Below, piece by piece: positions 44,106 to 55,724 of a stretch of DNA of 64,000 bases. The stretch lies in assembly GCA_963995505.1 (NCBI GenBank), contig OZ023199.1:6753906-6817905 (forward strand), given 5' to 3'. Positions within the stretch are counted from its first letter, which is position 1, and the number at the start of each line of letters is the position of its first letter. The position numbers and the translations under genes are program-made. Under the pieces are notes generated by a model. That model worked only from the letters and a program-made list of their open reading frames with translations. It was not told the DNA's origin and made no database searches. Source of the stretch: Hypericum androsaemum. Its lineage: Eukaryota > Streptophyta > Magnoliopsida > Malpighiales > Hypericaceae.

Positions 44106-45916
44106 GGGAAAATTACTCTCTAGACCATGATATTTTATAATCAAGACGCTAGGAACTTTATAATTTACCTTCTAATTTTTTAGTAAATGTAGTTTGATTT
44201 TTATTATACTATCGGATCACTCGCTGACGTCATTAAATTATTTATATATTTAATTTTGAAATGATTATTATAATCTTGGAATCATCTCTTACCACCCCTC
44301 CGACGACCCTTCATTTTCTCCGGCGACATTTCCGTTGATCTCCGGTAAACCCTAAATTAAAATCAATGACGTCATTTCCGGTGAAATTTCCTACGCAAGC
44401 CGAGGCAAATAAAAAACGATTACCGGCGACGACATCTCCCAATTGACTATCCAACGGAAGGGAACTCAACCAAACCAACATAAATCGAATGACGACCCTA
44501 AGTGGACCGCCGGAAGTGAATCGCAGCGTTGGTGCCTGGAGCTTAGCATCAACCAAGCCAAGGCACCCGTTTCTCCCCTTCCCTCTCATCCTCCTCCTTG
44601 TCGTCGGCGCCGTAGAGGAGCTCAGCGTCGGTGCTTGGAGCTCACCATCGGTCCGCAAGAAGTCGAGGTCCACCGGAAGTCGGGATTCTTTCGCCTGTTC
44701 CTGGAGCTCAGCGTCGTCCCCCCTCGCCGCTGGTGCCGGAAGAAGTTAAGGAGACTGACCGCCGTCGAGTGAGTGGGGAGAGTCGCTGGATCAGGGTGGA
44801 AAAGGGAACATAAGCACCGCCTCCTCTGTCTCAATCCCATTCCTCAGATCTTAGTTTCTACAGATTTTCCCATCTGGGTCCTTCCCCCCAATGGTAAATG
44901 CTCCATCTCTAAGCTCCTTTTAGTGTTGATCTTTGTTGAACTTCATCTGGGTCTCATTAAATTCTCTAGCTTTATGCTCAACTTTGGATTTTTAATCAAT
45001 GATCAGGTCCTCTGGATTGGTTTCTGATTGATGGTGGAAGGATCAGAGGATCCCAGATTGGATTTCAGGCTCACCCTCCTCTTCGTGGTTCTCGCGTACG
45101 CCGGGGTGAAGAGTGCTGTCGGAGATAGATTTTTTTTGTAAGGTTATTTCAATCATTTACTTAAAAAAAATTTGTCACTACGTCAGCGAGGGTCCTGAGA
45201 GCAATGTTTTAAATATTATGGTCCAACCGGTGGTCTGACCAGTTAGACTACTATCCAGAATCAAATTCGGGTCGATTTTTGCTAAAATCCATAATGCGGT
45301 TAGACCGGCTAAAATCTGGTCGGACCGATTAGTCAAGTACTTCCAGGTGATCTGGTTCGCCCGGCTCAAAAAAATTAGTGTTTATTTTTTCTATTTTATA
45401 TGATTTAATTTAGAAACAAAACCTCAATTTTCACATTCGGAGAGTGTAATCTTTTTTAATCACAAAAAAACTTATTTTTTAACAACTCTTGATAATATTG
45501 TAACTAAGTCAAACGAATTGTACTAATATGTCGAACATGAAAACTTGTATAATCATCTTCTTGTTCTTCTAGACTTGTTAAATTTATATTTGAAGACTTT
45601 GTTTGGATAAATTGTATAATGCTAAATATTTGAACTTATTTAATATTTTATCATGTTTATGTTAAATTAAATTTATTAAATATTATTAAATTATATTAAT
45701 ATAAAATAGAAGTATCGGTCTGATCGGTTGCCCGACCGGTCAGGCCGGGTGAACTGAAAATTTTAAGAATTTTAGGTTGCATTCTAGGTCAGTTTTAAAA
45801 ACATTGTCTCAGAGTATAATAAATTCAAATTTGAAGGGGTACAAATTCAGAAGGTAAACTATAGGGTCTCGAGTGTCTATTTTATCAAACACTAGATTTC
45901 TGAGAGTAATTTTTCT
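44106..45916. mobile_element. MULE (MULE-D, 1.8 kb) of a T1-related family
   Basis: A perfect 9-bp duplication, TATATTTAA (44097-44105 and 45917-45925), flanks the element. The left arm starts GGGAAAATTACTCTCTAG and the right arm AGAAAAATTACTCTCAG. Both arms contain TTTACCTTCTRA and TTATTATACT and, on the far side of the insertion, CTCGCTGACGT. The arms run to about 135 bp. The interior (44290-45120) is GC-rich with words of Arg/Ser coding character and may be captured host sequence. None is recognisable. An H2-family MITE sits inside the right arm. Confidence 0.88.
45202..45806. mobile_element. H2 hAT-like MITE inside the MULE-D inverted repeat (605 bp)
   Basis: The ends are CAATGTTTTAAATATT and CAATGTTTTTAAAACTG. 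The flanks are CCTGAGAG (45194-45201) and TCTCAGAG (45807-45814), agreeing at 6 of 8 bases. The body matches 12643-13234 throughout. It splits the TIR of MULE-D, whose left arm shows the uninterrupted order TTATTATACTATCGG...CTCGCTGACG. It is therefore younger than the MULE. Confidence 0.82.
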
Positions 45917-46307
45917 TATATTTAATTTATTCTTCCTTTTTTGGTTTTATTTAGATTTGAATTTAGAGTCGTAGACCAGATGGTTGTTTTTGTTTATTGT
46001 TCTTCCTAATGAGTTGACTGCAACAATATAATGGCTTAGAAAAACCACGTTGTTGTTAAGATAATAGTACTCGATTTTGAATATCAATTCCAAACTTGGC
46101 AATTCTGAGTTGACTAGTCTTTCCTTTCTTTCTTATAGATCTTTTTCCTCGGTTGTGTCGAGTATAAAAATATGCGGTGTCTTTTCTGAGACAAGTTGGT
46201 TGACTTTCCTTTCCACGAGGATTTTGCTTTTACTAACCAAATTGTTGAAGAATTGGATTTTAATCCAAAAAAGAGATTGACCTAACAAAGATTTATGTTG
46301 TGGTTAG

Positions 46308-46540
46308 GCTTAGCAGCTGAAGAGGCAGATTGGCACCGAATTTTCTTGGAGGATATACCGATGTGGTCAAAACCGGTGCCTCCCATTAGCGTTCATTGTG
46401 ATAGTCAGTCAGTTATTGGTAGAGCACAAAGTAATGTGTATAATAGAAATTCTAGACACATACCTCGTAGACATAAATTCGTGAGGACGTTTGTAGGTCC
46501 AATATGCAATCTAAGAAGGGAGAGTGAATTAGATTTCTAA
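46308..46540 (+). pseudogene. Copia RNase H, first half (interrupted)
   Basis: EEADWHRIFLEDIP, then SVHCDSQSVIGRAQSNVYN and RHIPRRHKFVRT match copia RNase H, including the C-D-S-Q-A-A region and the R-H-I-R-R-R-H motif. The copia frame ends at about 46491, where the nested element begins; the residues after that are read from the insertion. The second half resumes at 59394. Confidence 0.85.
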
Positions 46541-48017
46541 TAATTTTTTTAATTCTTTTCGGTACTTACTTAGTTAATTAGTGTAATCGAGAATAGGGAT
46601 AGAGAGAATTGACACTAGATGTATAGTGGTTTGGCTCGGTCCACTTGAGCCTACGTCCACTCTTCATCCATCCTCTCGCTTTTTATTATTCCCAATAAAA
46701 ACATAAGAGTACACCACAAGTTTTACCTAGATCACTTGCAAACCTCACAACCACTAGCTTCACGAACTCCGACTAGCTACCACTCTCTATTTTTATCAGG
46801 TTCACTAGTAACCTCACAATACACTAGCTTTGACAAGCAACGACTAGTTACCTCACTCTAGATTTATAGGATCTCTAGAAACCTTAAGCTTATCATTGCT
46901 CTTACAAATATACTTCTCACACCTTCACAAAGAAGTTAAGCAAGTATCCTAAGACAAAAGTATTTCTAATACACTCTTTGTTTTAACCACTTCGGGATCA
47001 CAGCTTTTCTTTCTTGAATGTAGAAATTCAGCTTCGAGCTAGATTTCTTCTTTGAGACTTGATCACTATCTTTTTCTCTTGAGTGGTCCACCTTTGTCTT
47101 TGGCTTGATCTTCTATTTATAGGATCTTCTTTGCACATAGCCGTTGGACCTTGCTCTCCAAGCAAGTCTTTAAGCTTCCTCTCCATATCACAAGTAGCCG
47201 TTGGTAGCCATTGGAGGAGAAGACATCATTAGCTAGCCAAGTAGACAACACTTTTTTTCCTAGGCTTGACTTGAGTTGACTTTGGCATGTGGGTTGATTT
47301 GATCCCCAAAAATAGCTATTAAAAATAAAGTCAAAAGAACTTCTGAAATCTCTTTTGTATCGAGTTATGCTAGATCAACATAATCAAGATTTAGACAATT
47401 GTTCCTTGGGAATCGTCTAGGGTAGTCGCACATCACGTGGACTTGATCAAAGATGATTATATAACTCTTTCCAAAGTTAATCTCTCTAATCCATAGAAGA
47501 GTGATTTAACCACAAAGCTACCAAGCCATGACGAGGTGCTTATATGGCAGGTAAAAGCCTTAATCATCTTGATCTTGGCAAGGTTCAAATTCGAACTTGC
47601 CTTGGGATAAATATCTAGATCTTTTGGTCAAACTTTAACTATAATGTATAAGTAAAGACTTGAACCAAACTTAGGAAAATTCTTAACAACTCAAATCATA
47701 AAACATCTTCGTTGACTTTGGACTTCACACAGAAATTAGAGATCACCCGAAGGATAAGTTTATGACCTTGTGTAAGAATAAACTTAGTCTAAAGGAAAGA
47801 GTCATTTACCTAACTTAAAGTTAAGCCCGCGTAGTTTATGACCGATCTCTCGATACACTTATTTATCCTTTTGATCATGACTAGCGTTTTGTAGTATTTA
47901 AAAATAACTGAGTATATAATCAGTGTACTACTATGCATAGCCTTTTTTATCATACTTAATCGAATTCTGATACGTAATCAAAATACGAAGGCATTTTCAA
48001 TCACCCCTTTTTTATAA

Positions 48018-48526
48018 AGGCAACTTCTTATCAGAATTTGGCTAAGACTCTCCCTTAATCGTCGATTAAGTTTTTCTCACTCATCGCGCTCCCCCTATCT
48101 ATATGCACTCAACAACCATGTTAGATCATTTGGGATGGGCTTAAGTCCATGACAAAAATGAGCCATCACAAATTTGATTTAAGCGTAGCGCATCAAAAGC
48201 TATCAATACCTAACACATTCATGTAAGACGTCAGTCCATGACAAATATGTGTCTAACGTAGAATATGATAAGTAGTAGTAGCAATTAGCATAGGCAAAAG
48301 TACTGAGCAATTAACAAATATAACAGCCATAAGAATATAGAATATTTTTCATCCTAGGCACAAAAGATCAACAGATCTTCAAAAGTGTTTATTTCGAGGA
48401 GTGGAGCAGATCAATAGGAATCATTGTCACTTTCATCCCTAGCTTATCCTCTTCCATCCTCAAAGTCATGAGCAAAGAGGTCATCACTGGACACTTCTTC
48501 CTCTGAACTCTTATCCCAATTTTTGC
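48018..48526. other. Non-coding interior of element X
   Basis: AT-rich text between the 3' LTR and the Lys/Glu-rich coding remnant. No motif was seen. Confidence 0.4.
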
Positions 48527-49547
48527 CTACGAAGAATCTCTTTGGAATGCAGTGGATGATTCCTTCTTCTTCTTCTTGATAGCAGAGGCAGAGGCTTTTT
48601 TGTCCTTTGGTGGAGTCTTGGTGAGACTGTTCTTCTTCTTTGGGGTTGCGACAATGCCCGTACCCTTTCTTTTCCTAGAGTCTTCATCAGCTACCTCAAT
48701 GATGATCTGTATGGTGGCAGCAGCAGTGTCTAGGACTATGATTAGGCTTGCTTCAGCCTCTTCTTTAGCTTGAATTTCCCGAGCTTCTTCCTCATGAACA
48801 TCTTCTTCTGCAACTTTCTTTGCATCTTCTTCTTCTTTCTCTTTTGCTGTCCTCTTAGCCATGTCATCTTCTCCCCCTAAGGTGCCCTTATAAGAAAGGT
48901 GACCTTCAGCAAATAACTTACGAGTTGTTGGGGTGATAGACAGCTTGCTCTTTGTCTTCTTAGACAAATCAGTGCTTTTTGAAAGTGGAGCAAAGGGAGA
49001 AACCGGTGATACTCGTGTTGTGTATGGATTGGAGACTTCTAAAGTCCCACAAAAGAATCAATCACTTAGTCAAGTGGCAGAGAGGATTCATTGTCTTGCA
49101 TACCTTCAACTTAAATTTCTTTCTCGGGAGTAGTGGCTTCTTCTTCTTCTTCTTCAGGTGGTACATGATGATTTGGAGAGGCACTGACATAAGGAGAACT
49201 ATGTCCTTCTAGAATAGGATCTACAGATTTGTGAGGAGAGGAGTTGATGTTGTCCATTTGTAGGGTGCCAATATCCTCAGGCTGAGGAGAAGGCATTGGA
49301 TTGGAGGGTCTAGCCTGGGTCTTTAGCAACAACAAACCTCCTGCTGCACCTTCTTGTATCTCTTCTGCAAATTCATAACTTGCTTCTTCAAAGCAAGTAG
49401 ATCCTTCTTCATTTTTTTGTTAGTCATCTTAGGTTTCTTCAACCTGGGGCAGCCTGCAAAAAGGACTTTGTTGGAGGAACCCTTGAAAGTAAGTTCTTTT
49501 CTTTTTTTCAAACTGCATGGCCCTTCTCTTGATGAATAGAATAACAT
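48527..49547 (-). pseudogene. Degenerate Lys/Glu-rich ORF of element X
   Basis: Three overlapping minus frames follow one another: 49323-49547, 49111-49335 and 48527-48967. They appear to be one former coding region broken by shifts. The first part is basic with a likely coiled coil (MKKDLLALKKQVMNLQKRYK). The middle is Pro/Ser-rich and ends in a Glu run. The last part is Lys/Glu/Ala-rich (AKRTAKEKEEEDAKKVAEED). The composition resembles the non-enzymatic proteins of some plant LTR elements, but I do not recognise a domain. Confidence 0.4.
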
Positions 49548-51222
49548 TCTTCTTTTTTCTGTTCATCAATTTCCCTTCTTTCTCCTTAACTCCAATGCTT
49601 GGCAATGTTGCACAATTATAAACTTCGATAGGAATATGACAAGATGGTTTTTACACCCCGATGCAATAAAGGGTGTACGAGTATCAAAATGTCGAACCAC
49701 TTAGAGCGGTTTCAAGGCATCCCAGCTAATTCCACAAGTAGATTAGGTTGGAAATTATTTTTGTTTTATTTTAGGGAAAAGTCAAGCTAAGACAGTAAGA
49801 AATCAAGAGAAATAGCAATAAGGAAGAAATGGGCAAGGTGCTTTCATGCAACCCCCTGCAACTTGGTCTCTCATAGGCCTATAACGTACCAGGTGGGCCT
49901 AGCTGAGCATAAGGCATGGTATTTCACCTTCTGAGTCCATCACACCATAAAGTCAGGATCTAGGTTCCAAACGACCCACTCCTTGGACTCCCTCTCATAG
50001 CGAGTTGTCAACCACACAAGAGTATACGAAATACCAGTTATCTTCCTAATCCCAACTAATTACTGCACCACCTAATAGCCAACTAGTTTTCTCCCTGTGG
50101 TGTCACTAACGTAGGTTCTCATATCATAGATCACTAGTCTAATGGGTATTAATTCTGCTCTTCCCATGATAATTAATTATTTTGAGCGAGGCTAAGTTCA
50201 TTTGGCAAGAACCTAGGGTCGGGAGAGGATTCTACGCTCATAATCCTAATACAGTGGTCCGTTAAACCAAAGCATTAAGCATTCTACCTACTACACGCTC
50301 TCAAGGTGAAGCCCCATTCAAAACCAAGTCACGTGGGGTGCACTAGGGCACCCGACCCAAAGGCGACTACTCACGCATCATCATCATTCAACAATAATGC
50401 ATAAATAAAATAACAATGTTACAAAAGCTAAATGAGAGAAAAGGGAAAGAGAAAGCTCAATATTGGAGAGCCGTTGAACCCTGCCTCGTATTCGCTCCTT
50501 GCTCCAAATACCCCTCTTCTTCTATTAAACCCTAACTCTAGTCTTTTTGTCAAAACTTACAAAATGAAAGGGTTGGACGGCTATTTATAGAGAGTCTTCC
50601 CCAAAATCCTAGATGCCACAAAAACCAAAAAAGCCCTTAAAATATCTAATTTTCAGGAACAAAATTGGGCGAGTTCGCCGATCGGTGGATATATGAATGA
50701 TTTGATGGGGTGGGATTCTTTACCGTTCGGCAGATACGCTCCGCGCTTGGTGGTTTTCTTACCATTCTCTTGAGGATTTTTTTGACCGGTGGATTGTCGG
50801 GAAAAGGCTTTCTCGCCCATCGGTGGATGTAGCGTTGCGCCAAATCATCAAGAGAAATCTTGAACGAGCCCGGAGGATTCGTGGAAATTATCATTCGCCG
50901 ACCAGAGAAATTTTCTACCAATCATCAATTTTCATAGGGCAAATACCGTTCGGTGCAGATTTTGTTGTTCGGCAGTTGCGACTTCTTCCCGGCTTGCCTC
51001 CTCCTGACGAGACTCACTCTAAGCTCTGAATCTTCAACTGCTCCTCACTCTCGACCTACCTCCAAGAGAGAATACCCACGGGTGAAACCATTCAAGGTAA
51101 CAAACTAAGAAATGGCATAAAAGACACGAGACTCGATCTAAACAAACATAAAAATTGGTCTAAATGACCCTTAAATGACACATCGAGATGCACCTTTTTG
51201 AAGCGCATCACACCCCCACACT

Positions 51223-53255
51223 TGAATCTTTGCTTGTCCTCAAGCAAAAGACTCGAATTAGACTCACAAACAGACAAAATAGATGAAGAATTGGCATACT
51301 CTTAGCAAAATGGCCCTTCAAAAATTTGACTTCCCTTCACAAGAGTACCCCACAACCAATTAGTTCACCCCACAACCAAAAGTAGGAATATGCAAGGACT
51401 ACACCCTCGAGAGTTTAAACAAGCCTTAACCTGAAGTGATGAGACCGTTGGGGTTGACCACTCAGAGGATAGGTAATCATTTAAGCATTAATCTGGTAGT
51501 CAACTTCCTATCACTCACGAATATGTCTGGGTCATGAGAAATCCTACTTCTACTCGGGATCGTATCAAGCAAAGTAGGGATTGCAATCAAGGGGACTTTG
51601 ACTCGGGTTGCAATAGGGATAAGGTTTAGGTGAAGATAAAAAATACGGGTAGTGGCTAGACCACCCAATCCGAGGTGCAAGTTACAAAGGTATTCTAGCC
51701 CTCGTCTATTCTACTAGCTTACCCTAATTCTAATATCGCTCAACCCATTTTTCCCTAAGACCTATAACCTTATGACAGAAGCATGCCTCTTATTTAATGC
51801 CTTATTCATACCACCACTTTCTCTTTTTTTGTTCTTTTTCTTTTTGTTCTTTTGTTTTTGTACTTTTCAATTGCTTTTTCACTTTTTCCTTTCTTTTTCT
51901 TTTCTCTTCTTTACTTTATTCACAATTCGCATACTTTGGATTTAACCAAAGCTTGGTCATTTTGGTTTAGCCATTTTCTACACAAAACCCCAAAGATCAA
52001 ATCCAACCAAAATGGAGCCTATTCTACTATGCTTCCCTTACAAAAATCCCCATAAGGTAAATCCTAAGCGCACCCTCGGACTAAGTGTCAAAGGTAGGAG
52101 AAATTTGGAAAAGAGTTGGGAATGGCAAGTGTATATGTGCAAATAATGGCTAGGATCAACGAGGTAAACAAAAGGAGAAATAAAGGGTTAGCTCTACAGT
52201 TCTAGGCTCAAATCTTTAAAAAATGGCCCCTATCCTCCCGCAAAACAACTATTTGAGAGAGAAAAAATATGTGTTAGCAGGATACCCCAATCACCCAAAA
52301 TATATTGGCACCTCATGAACAAAATAGGAGACGATAGTCTCCTTCTTCAGCTCAAATTCTTTCAAAAGGTCCCACATCAACCCCATAAGTCTACCGACAA
52401 CGGGAGATAGTGAGTTTAAACAATCAAGAGTGTAGAAAATCTATATTCCTATGCTATACACCCAGGGTATTCTCCTTAAAAGGTGCGGGGTTTTGCTTAT
52501 GAAAAAATTTCAAAATTTTGAACAGGGTCCAAAATGCCGAAATTATGCCAAAACTAACTTGATCTATTTACACCGATCTAGACCTAAACATATAAGTTCC
52601 TACATGAAACTCCCCCCACACTTGAACGACACATTATCCTCAATGTGAGAAGGTTTAGGCAACTAAACTGACAAGAGAAAAGAAATGCCTCAACGATCTC
52701 CGTGGTCAAAGAAGCGAAAGACACTTCAATCAAAAGCATACATCAAGGTCTTCATGGCCACAGTATATGCCAAGATTAAAAATAGACACAAGACAATCAA
52801 GATAACACAAGAAAAACATAATCATATGGAGGAGGGTTGTGAGGATGTCCCTGTTTAAATTGGTGAGACTAGTATGCGATCTTATTGTTTAGCAGAGAGT
52901 TTTCCTGGATTGGCCACCACCGGTGAATCAAGTCTGCGCAAGGAAATTTTGGGCTTCTTTCGATAGCTGTCATCTATGGAGTACCTGAGATAACACAAAA
53001 CTATTGCACCACCTGGTGATGGGTTCCTATGGTCCTAAAAAGAAAGTCCTAGAATATTACACCACAAAATGTGCTAATTTATAGTCTTTTGCTTGACTCC
53101 AATTCTCCTTGCACTTACAGAGTGGTGGGGAGTTCCCAGGGTGGTACAAAATCCCATAAATTCAGTCTCGCACTCATACGCCCTTTAAGAAATATCAGAG
53201 TAATTGAGCTTTTTGGTCCCGTCCTTACTTCGATCGTTCGTTGCTCCTGACTATC
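51223..53255. other. Non-coding 3' half of the Athila-like element
   Basis: This is where pol would be expected to lie in element orientation, but no RT, RH or integrase motif is visible in any frame. There is a pyrimidine-rich tract at 51816-51915. The phrase CCCCCCACACTTGAACGACA near 52613 resembles a second polypurine tract on the minus strand. Confidence 0.5.
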
Positions 53256-53819
53256 TTATCGATGCGTTGGTGGACCAAATATTATAACAAAACCTCCTTC
53301 TCCTCCTGTTGATGTAACGATGTATGTTTCAAAAGTCTCCCTTTTATCATTCAGATAGAACAAAATTACCATTTTCGTGTCATCTATGACTGTTTTCAAT
53401 GAAATTAAAGATGGCCTCCCAAACAACGGCACACAGGTTTTGTTGAACTTCTCTTTTACTACAATGAAGTCGATCCTCTTCACCTCTCCACAGAGTCTCA
53501 CTTCCACATCTCTAGCTATTCCCCCTGGGGTCAGACACGCACCATTTGCTAAAGTAATCGCTTTTAAGCACGGATAAAGTTTAATGGATCCAATCTTTTT
53601 CCACAAGAAAGTGGGCATTATATTCATTGGAGAGTTCTCGTCACAGATTGTAAAAGGAATGAAATAGTTTTCAATCAAAACAGGTACCTCCCAGCCCTTA
53701 GGCTCTTGGCGACCCGACTCGGGGCCATTTTTGTCCAATGGAGAGGATTCTCGGTTGTCTCTTTTGTTAATAGTGGCAGGGCCTCCCATTTTCATACTTG
53801 CCTCCTCTAACTTAACCAT
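53256..53819 (-). pseudogene. Second retroviral-type protease-like module (catalytic triad lost)
   Basis: The frame has the order of a gypsy protease: a strand VPVLIENYFIPFTI, then CDENSPMNIMPTFLWKKIG where an active D-T-G-S-S-V-N-I-M would stand, then LANGACLTPGGIARDVEVRL and VPLFGRPSLISLKTVIDD in place of I-L-G-R-P-F-L. The DTG is replaced by DEN, so it cannot be an active aspartic protease. It follows another protease module at 53833-54525 in element order, separated by only 13 bp. Confidence 0.7.
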
Positions 53820-53832
53820 ATAGAAGTTATTT

Positions 53833-54525
53833 TCATCCGCCCCTGTTGTTTATCATGAACTTGTCTCTTACTTGATTTAGTTGAAGGGTGCATAATCTTT
53901 CACTCATATCTACTGTTAAGTTCGTGCGTGCTAGGAATGGTCTGCCAAGTATCACTATTTTTTCTACCTCATGCGGTTCCCGAATAACTAAGATCTCCGA
54001 AGGGAAGTCATGCCCCTTTACTCGGATGTTAACGTTGGTGATTTTTCCTAGTGGGACCGTGAGTACCCCATTGGCCATGCATATGTCTTTTTGTGAAGGG
54101 AGTAGTGGAATTGGCTTCTCAAGTTTGCGCCAGACAGAGGACGTCATAATGTTTACTGAGGATCCGGTATCACAAAAGGTATCCTCAATGTTAACACCTC
54201 CCAAGACGATTAGAGTAGTGTTCTTTTCTGGTTCCTCGGACGACAGTTCCATATCTTTATCAACCTTGTTCTTCTCATCTTCCTCTCCTCTCACGATCAT
54301 AGAGCATTCTTCATTCTGCTTAGCTTCAATAACAAGAATGGCCCCATCATGTTGTCCTAGTGCTCGATTCTTCTGTTCCAAGGCCATTCCTCTTTCAAGT
54401 TCTCGAGTGGATTTGATTTGTTCTTGAACTGTATGCTCTAGGTCAGCCATCTGAGCCCCGTGTTGGTTGATGCTTGCCCTGACCTCTTTTTGACTTTTAA
54501 TCATCACCTCTTTTTTACCAAGCAT
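53833..54525 (-). pseudogene. Athila-like gag tail with aspartic protease
   Basis: The N-terminal third is coiled-coil-like (HGAQMADLEHTVQEQ). The C-terminal half holds the protease: TFCDTGSSVNIMTSSVWRKL with an intact DTG, MANGVLTVPLGKITNVNIRV and IVILGRPFLARTNLTVDM. In an autonomous element the pol enzymes should follow, but instead a second protease-like module does. The gag region at 55161-55724 precedes it in element order. Confidence 0.82.
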
Positions 54526-55160
54526 TGAGTCCCATTTTTCAGCTCTTTCTTCCAGACTCGATTCTATCGTAGATACGACCCTTGGAAATTACTCTTTGCT
54601 TGTGAGAGGGGGTTGGTAATGGTGGCCCTAGATCAGGGACAATTGCCAACTGATTTTCATCTCGTACATAGGTCGAGTTTGGATGGCTATGCATTCCAAT
54701 TTTGTAGTAGTTGTACCACTTGTTGTAGGATTGACGTTGACTTTATCCCATGTTATGAACTTGTTCAACTCTTTCTTCAAAAGTTTGGAATTCTTTAGCC
54801 TCATGTCCTGAGTCCCCGCACTCCTCGTAGGTTTTTTGAACATAAGCCACATTCTTCGATTATGGGGAGTTATTTACCCAGCAGCTTTCAAGAGCTGCTG
54901 CTTGTGCCTGGATCTGTTTTACCAAGTCGTTCTCCTCTCCACCTATTTGTGACCTTCTTGGGTGTACATCACGTTCACTGGCACAGGCAGATATTGATGA
55001 AGAAATCTTTCGAGGATGCGGATAGCTTCACGTTTTGGCTTCCGTGCAAAGGACCCATTTGCAACAGAGTCAAGGTTTGTCTGGGAGATCGAGGTTAGCC
55101 CAAAAAAGAAAGACCACAGAAGGTGTTCTTCCTTCATGTTCTGAACAGGGCAGGATCTTT
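54526..55160 (-). pseudogene. Frameshifted linker between gag and protease
   Basis: Short minus frames at 54628-54852 and 54943-55164 carry the rest of the gag C-terminal region in shifted frames (for example ERFLHQYLPVPVNVMYTQE). No zinc knuckle could be identified. The region probably continued as one reading frame before mutation. Confidence 0.4.
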
Positions 55161-55724
55161 TCAAGTATTTAAATCTTTCCCAGGCGAGACTTCTCCAAGG
55201 GACTCATCTTGGTATTGCTCGAAGATGTTGATTTCCCTCAAGATTTGATTTGTTTTGCAGTAAGGAAAGTATCTACCAAGAAAGGTATTGGCCACTTCTC
55301 TCCATGTTGTAAACCGAGAGTCATCGAAGCTTTCGTAGCACAACCTAGCTTTACTGTGCAGGGTGAATGGGAACAAGAGGAGCTTGATAGCATCATCTAA
55401 TATTTCTTGGATCTTGAATGTGTTACATATAGCAGTGAATCTGGAAAGATTGTCCCTTAGGTCTTCCATAGCTTCTCCTCCGAACTGGAGAGATATGGTC
55501 GGAGCATTAAAGATCCCTGAAGGAATAGCAAAGTTAACGAAGTCTACTTGAGGGCAAGGTACACCTAACGATATCCCGTCAATTATCATTTGAGGAAATT
55601 CCATGAATGGAACATCATTATTATCTGCAAAGTGGGGTGCACCCCCGACCGGCACACCTTCAGGTTCTTCTTCAAAGTTTATTCCGTCACTTCTACTTGT
55701 CTCTCCTCCTCGAAGTTCATTCAA
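55161..55724 (-). pseudogene. Athila-like gag core
   Basis: LRDNLSRFTAICNTFKIQEI is followed by DAIKLLLFPFTLHSKARLCY and FTTWREVANTFLGRYFPYCK. These are the gag blocks of Athila/Tat elements, where A-x-x-W-L and W-x-x-L-x-x-x-F-L-x-x-F-F-P normally appear. Frame loss follows at its 3' end (SLGEVSPGKDL). Confidence 0.8.

Noticed and set aside
44311..44813. Overlapping frames on both strands inside MULE-D
   Set aside because: GC-rich sequence leaves several frames open on both strands and none resembles a known protein. A captured origin is possible but cannot be supported.
53888..54427. Plus-strand frame of 179 codons
   Set aside because: It is the antisense of the Athila-like protease region.
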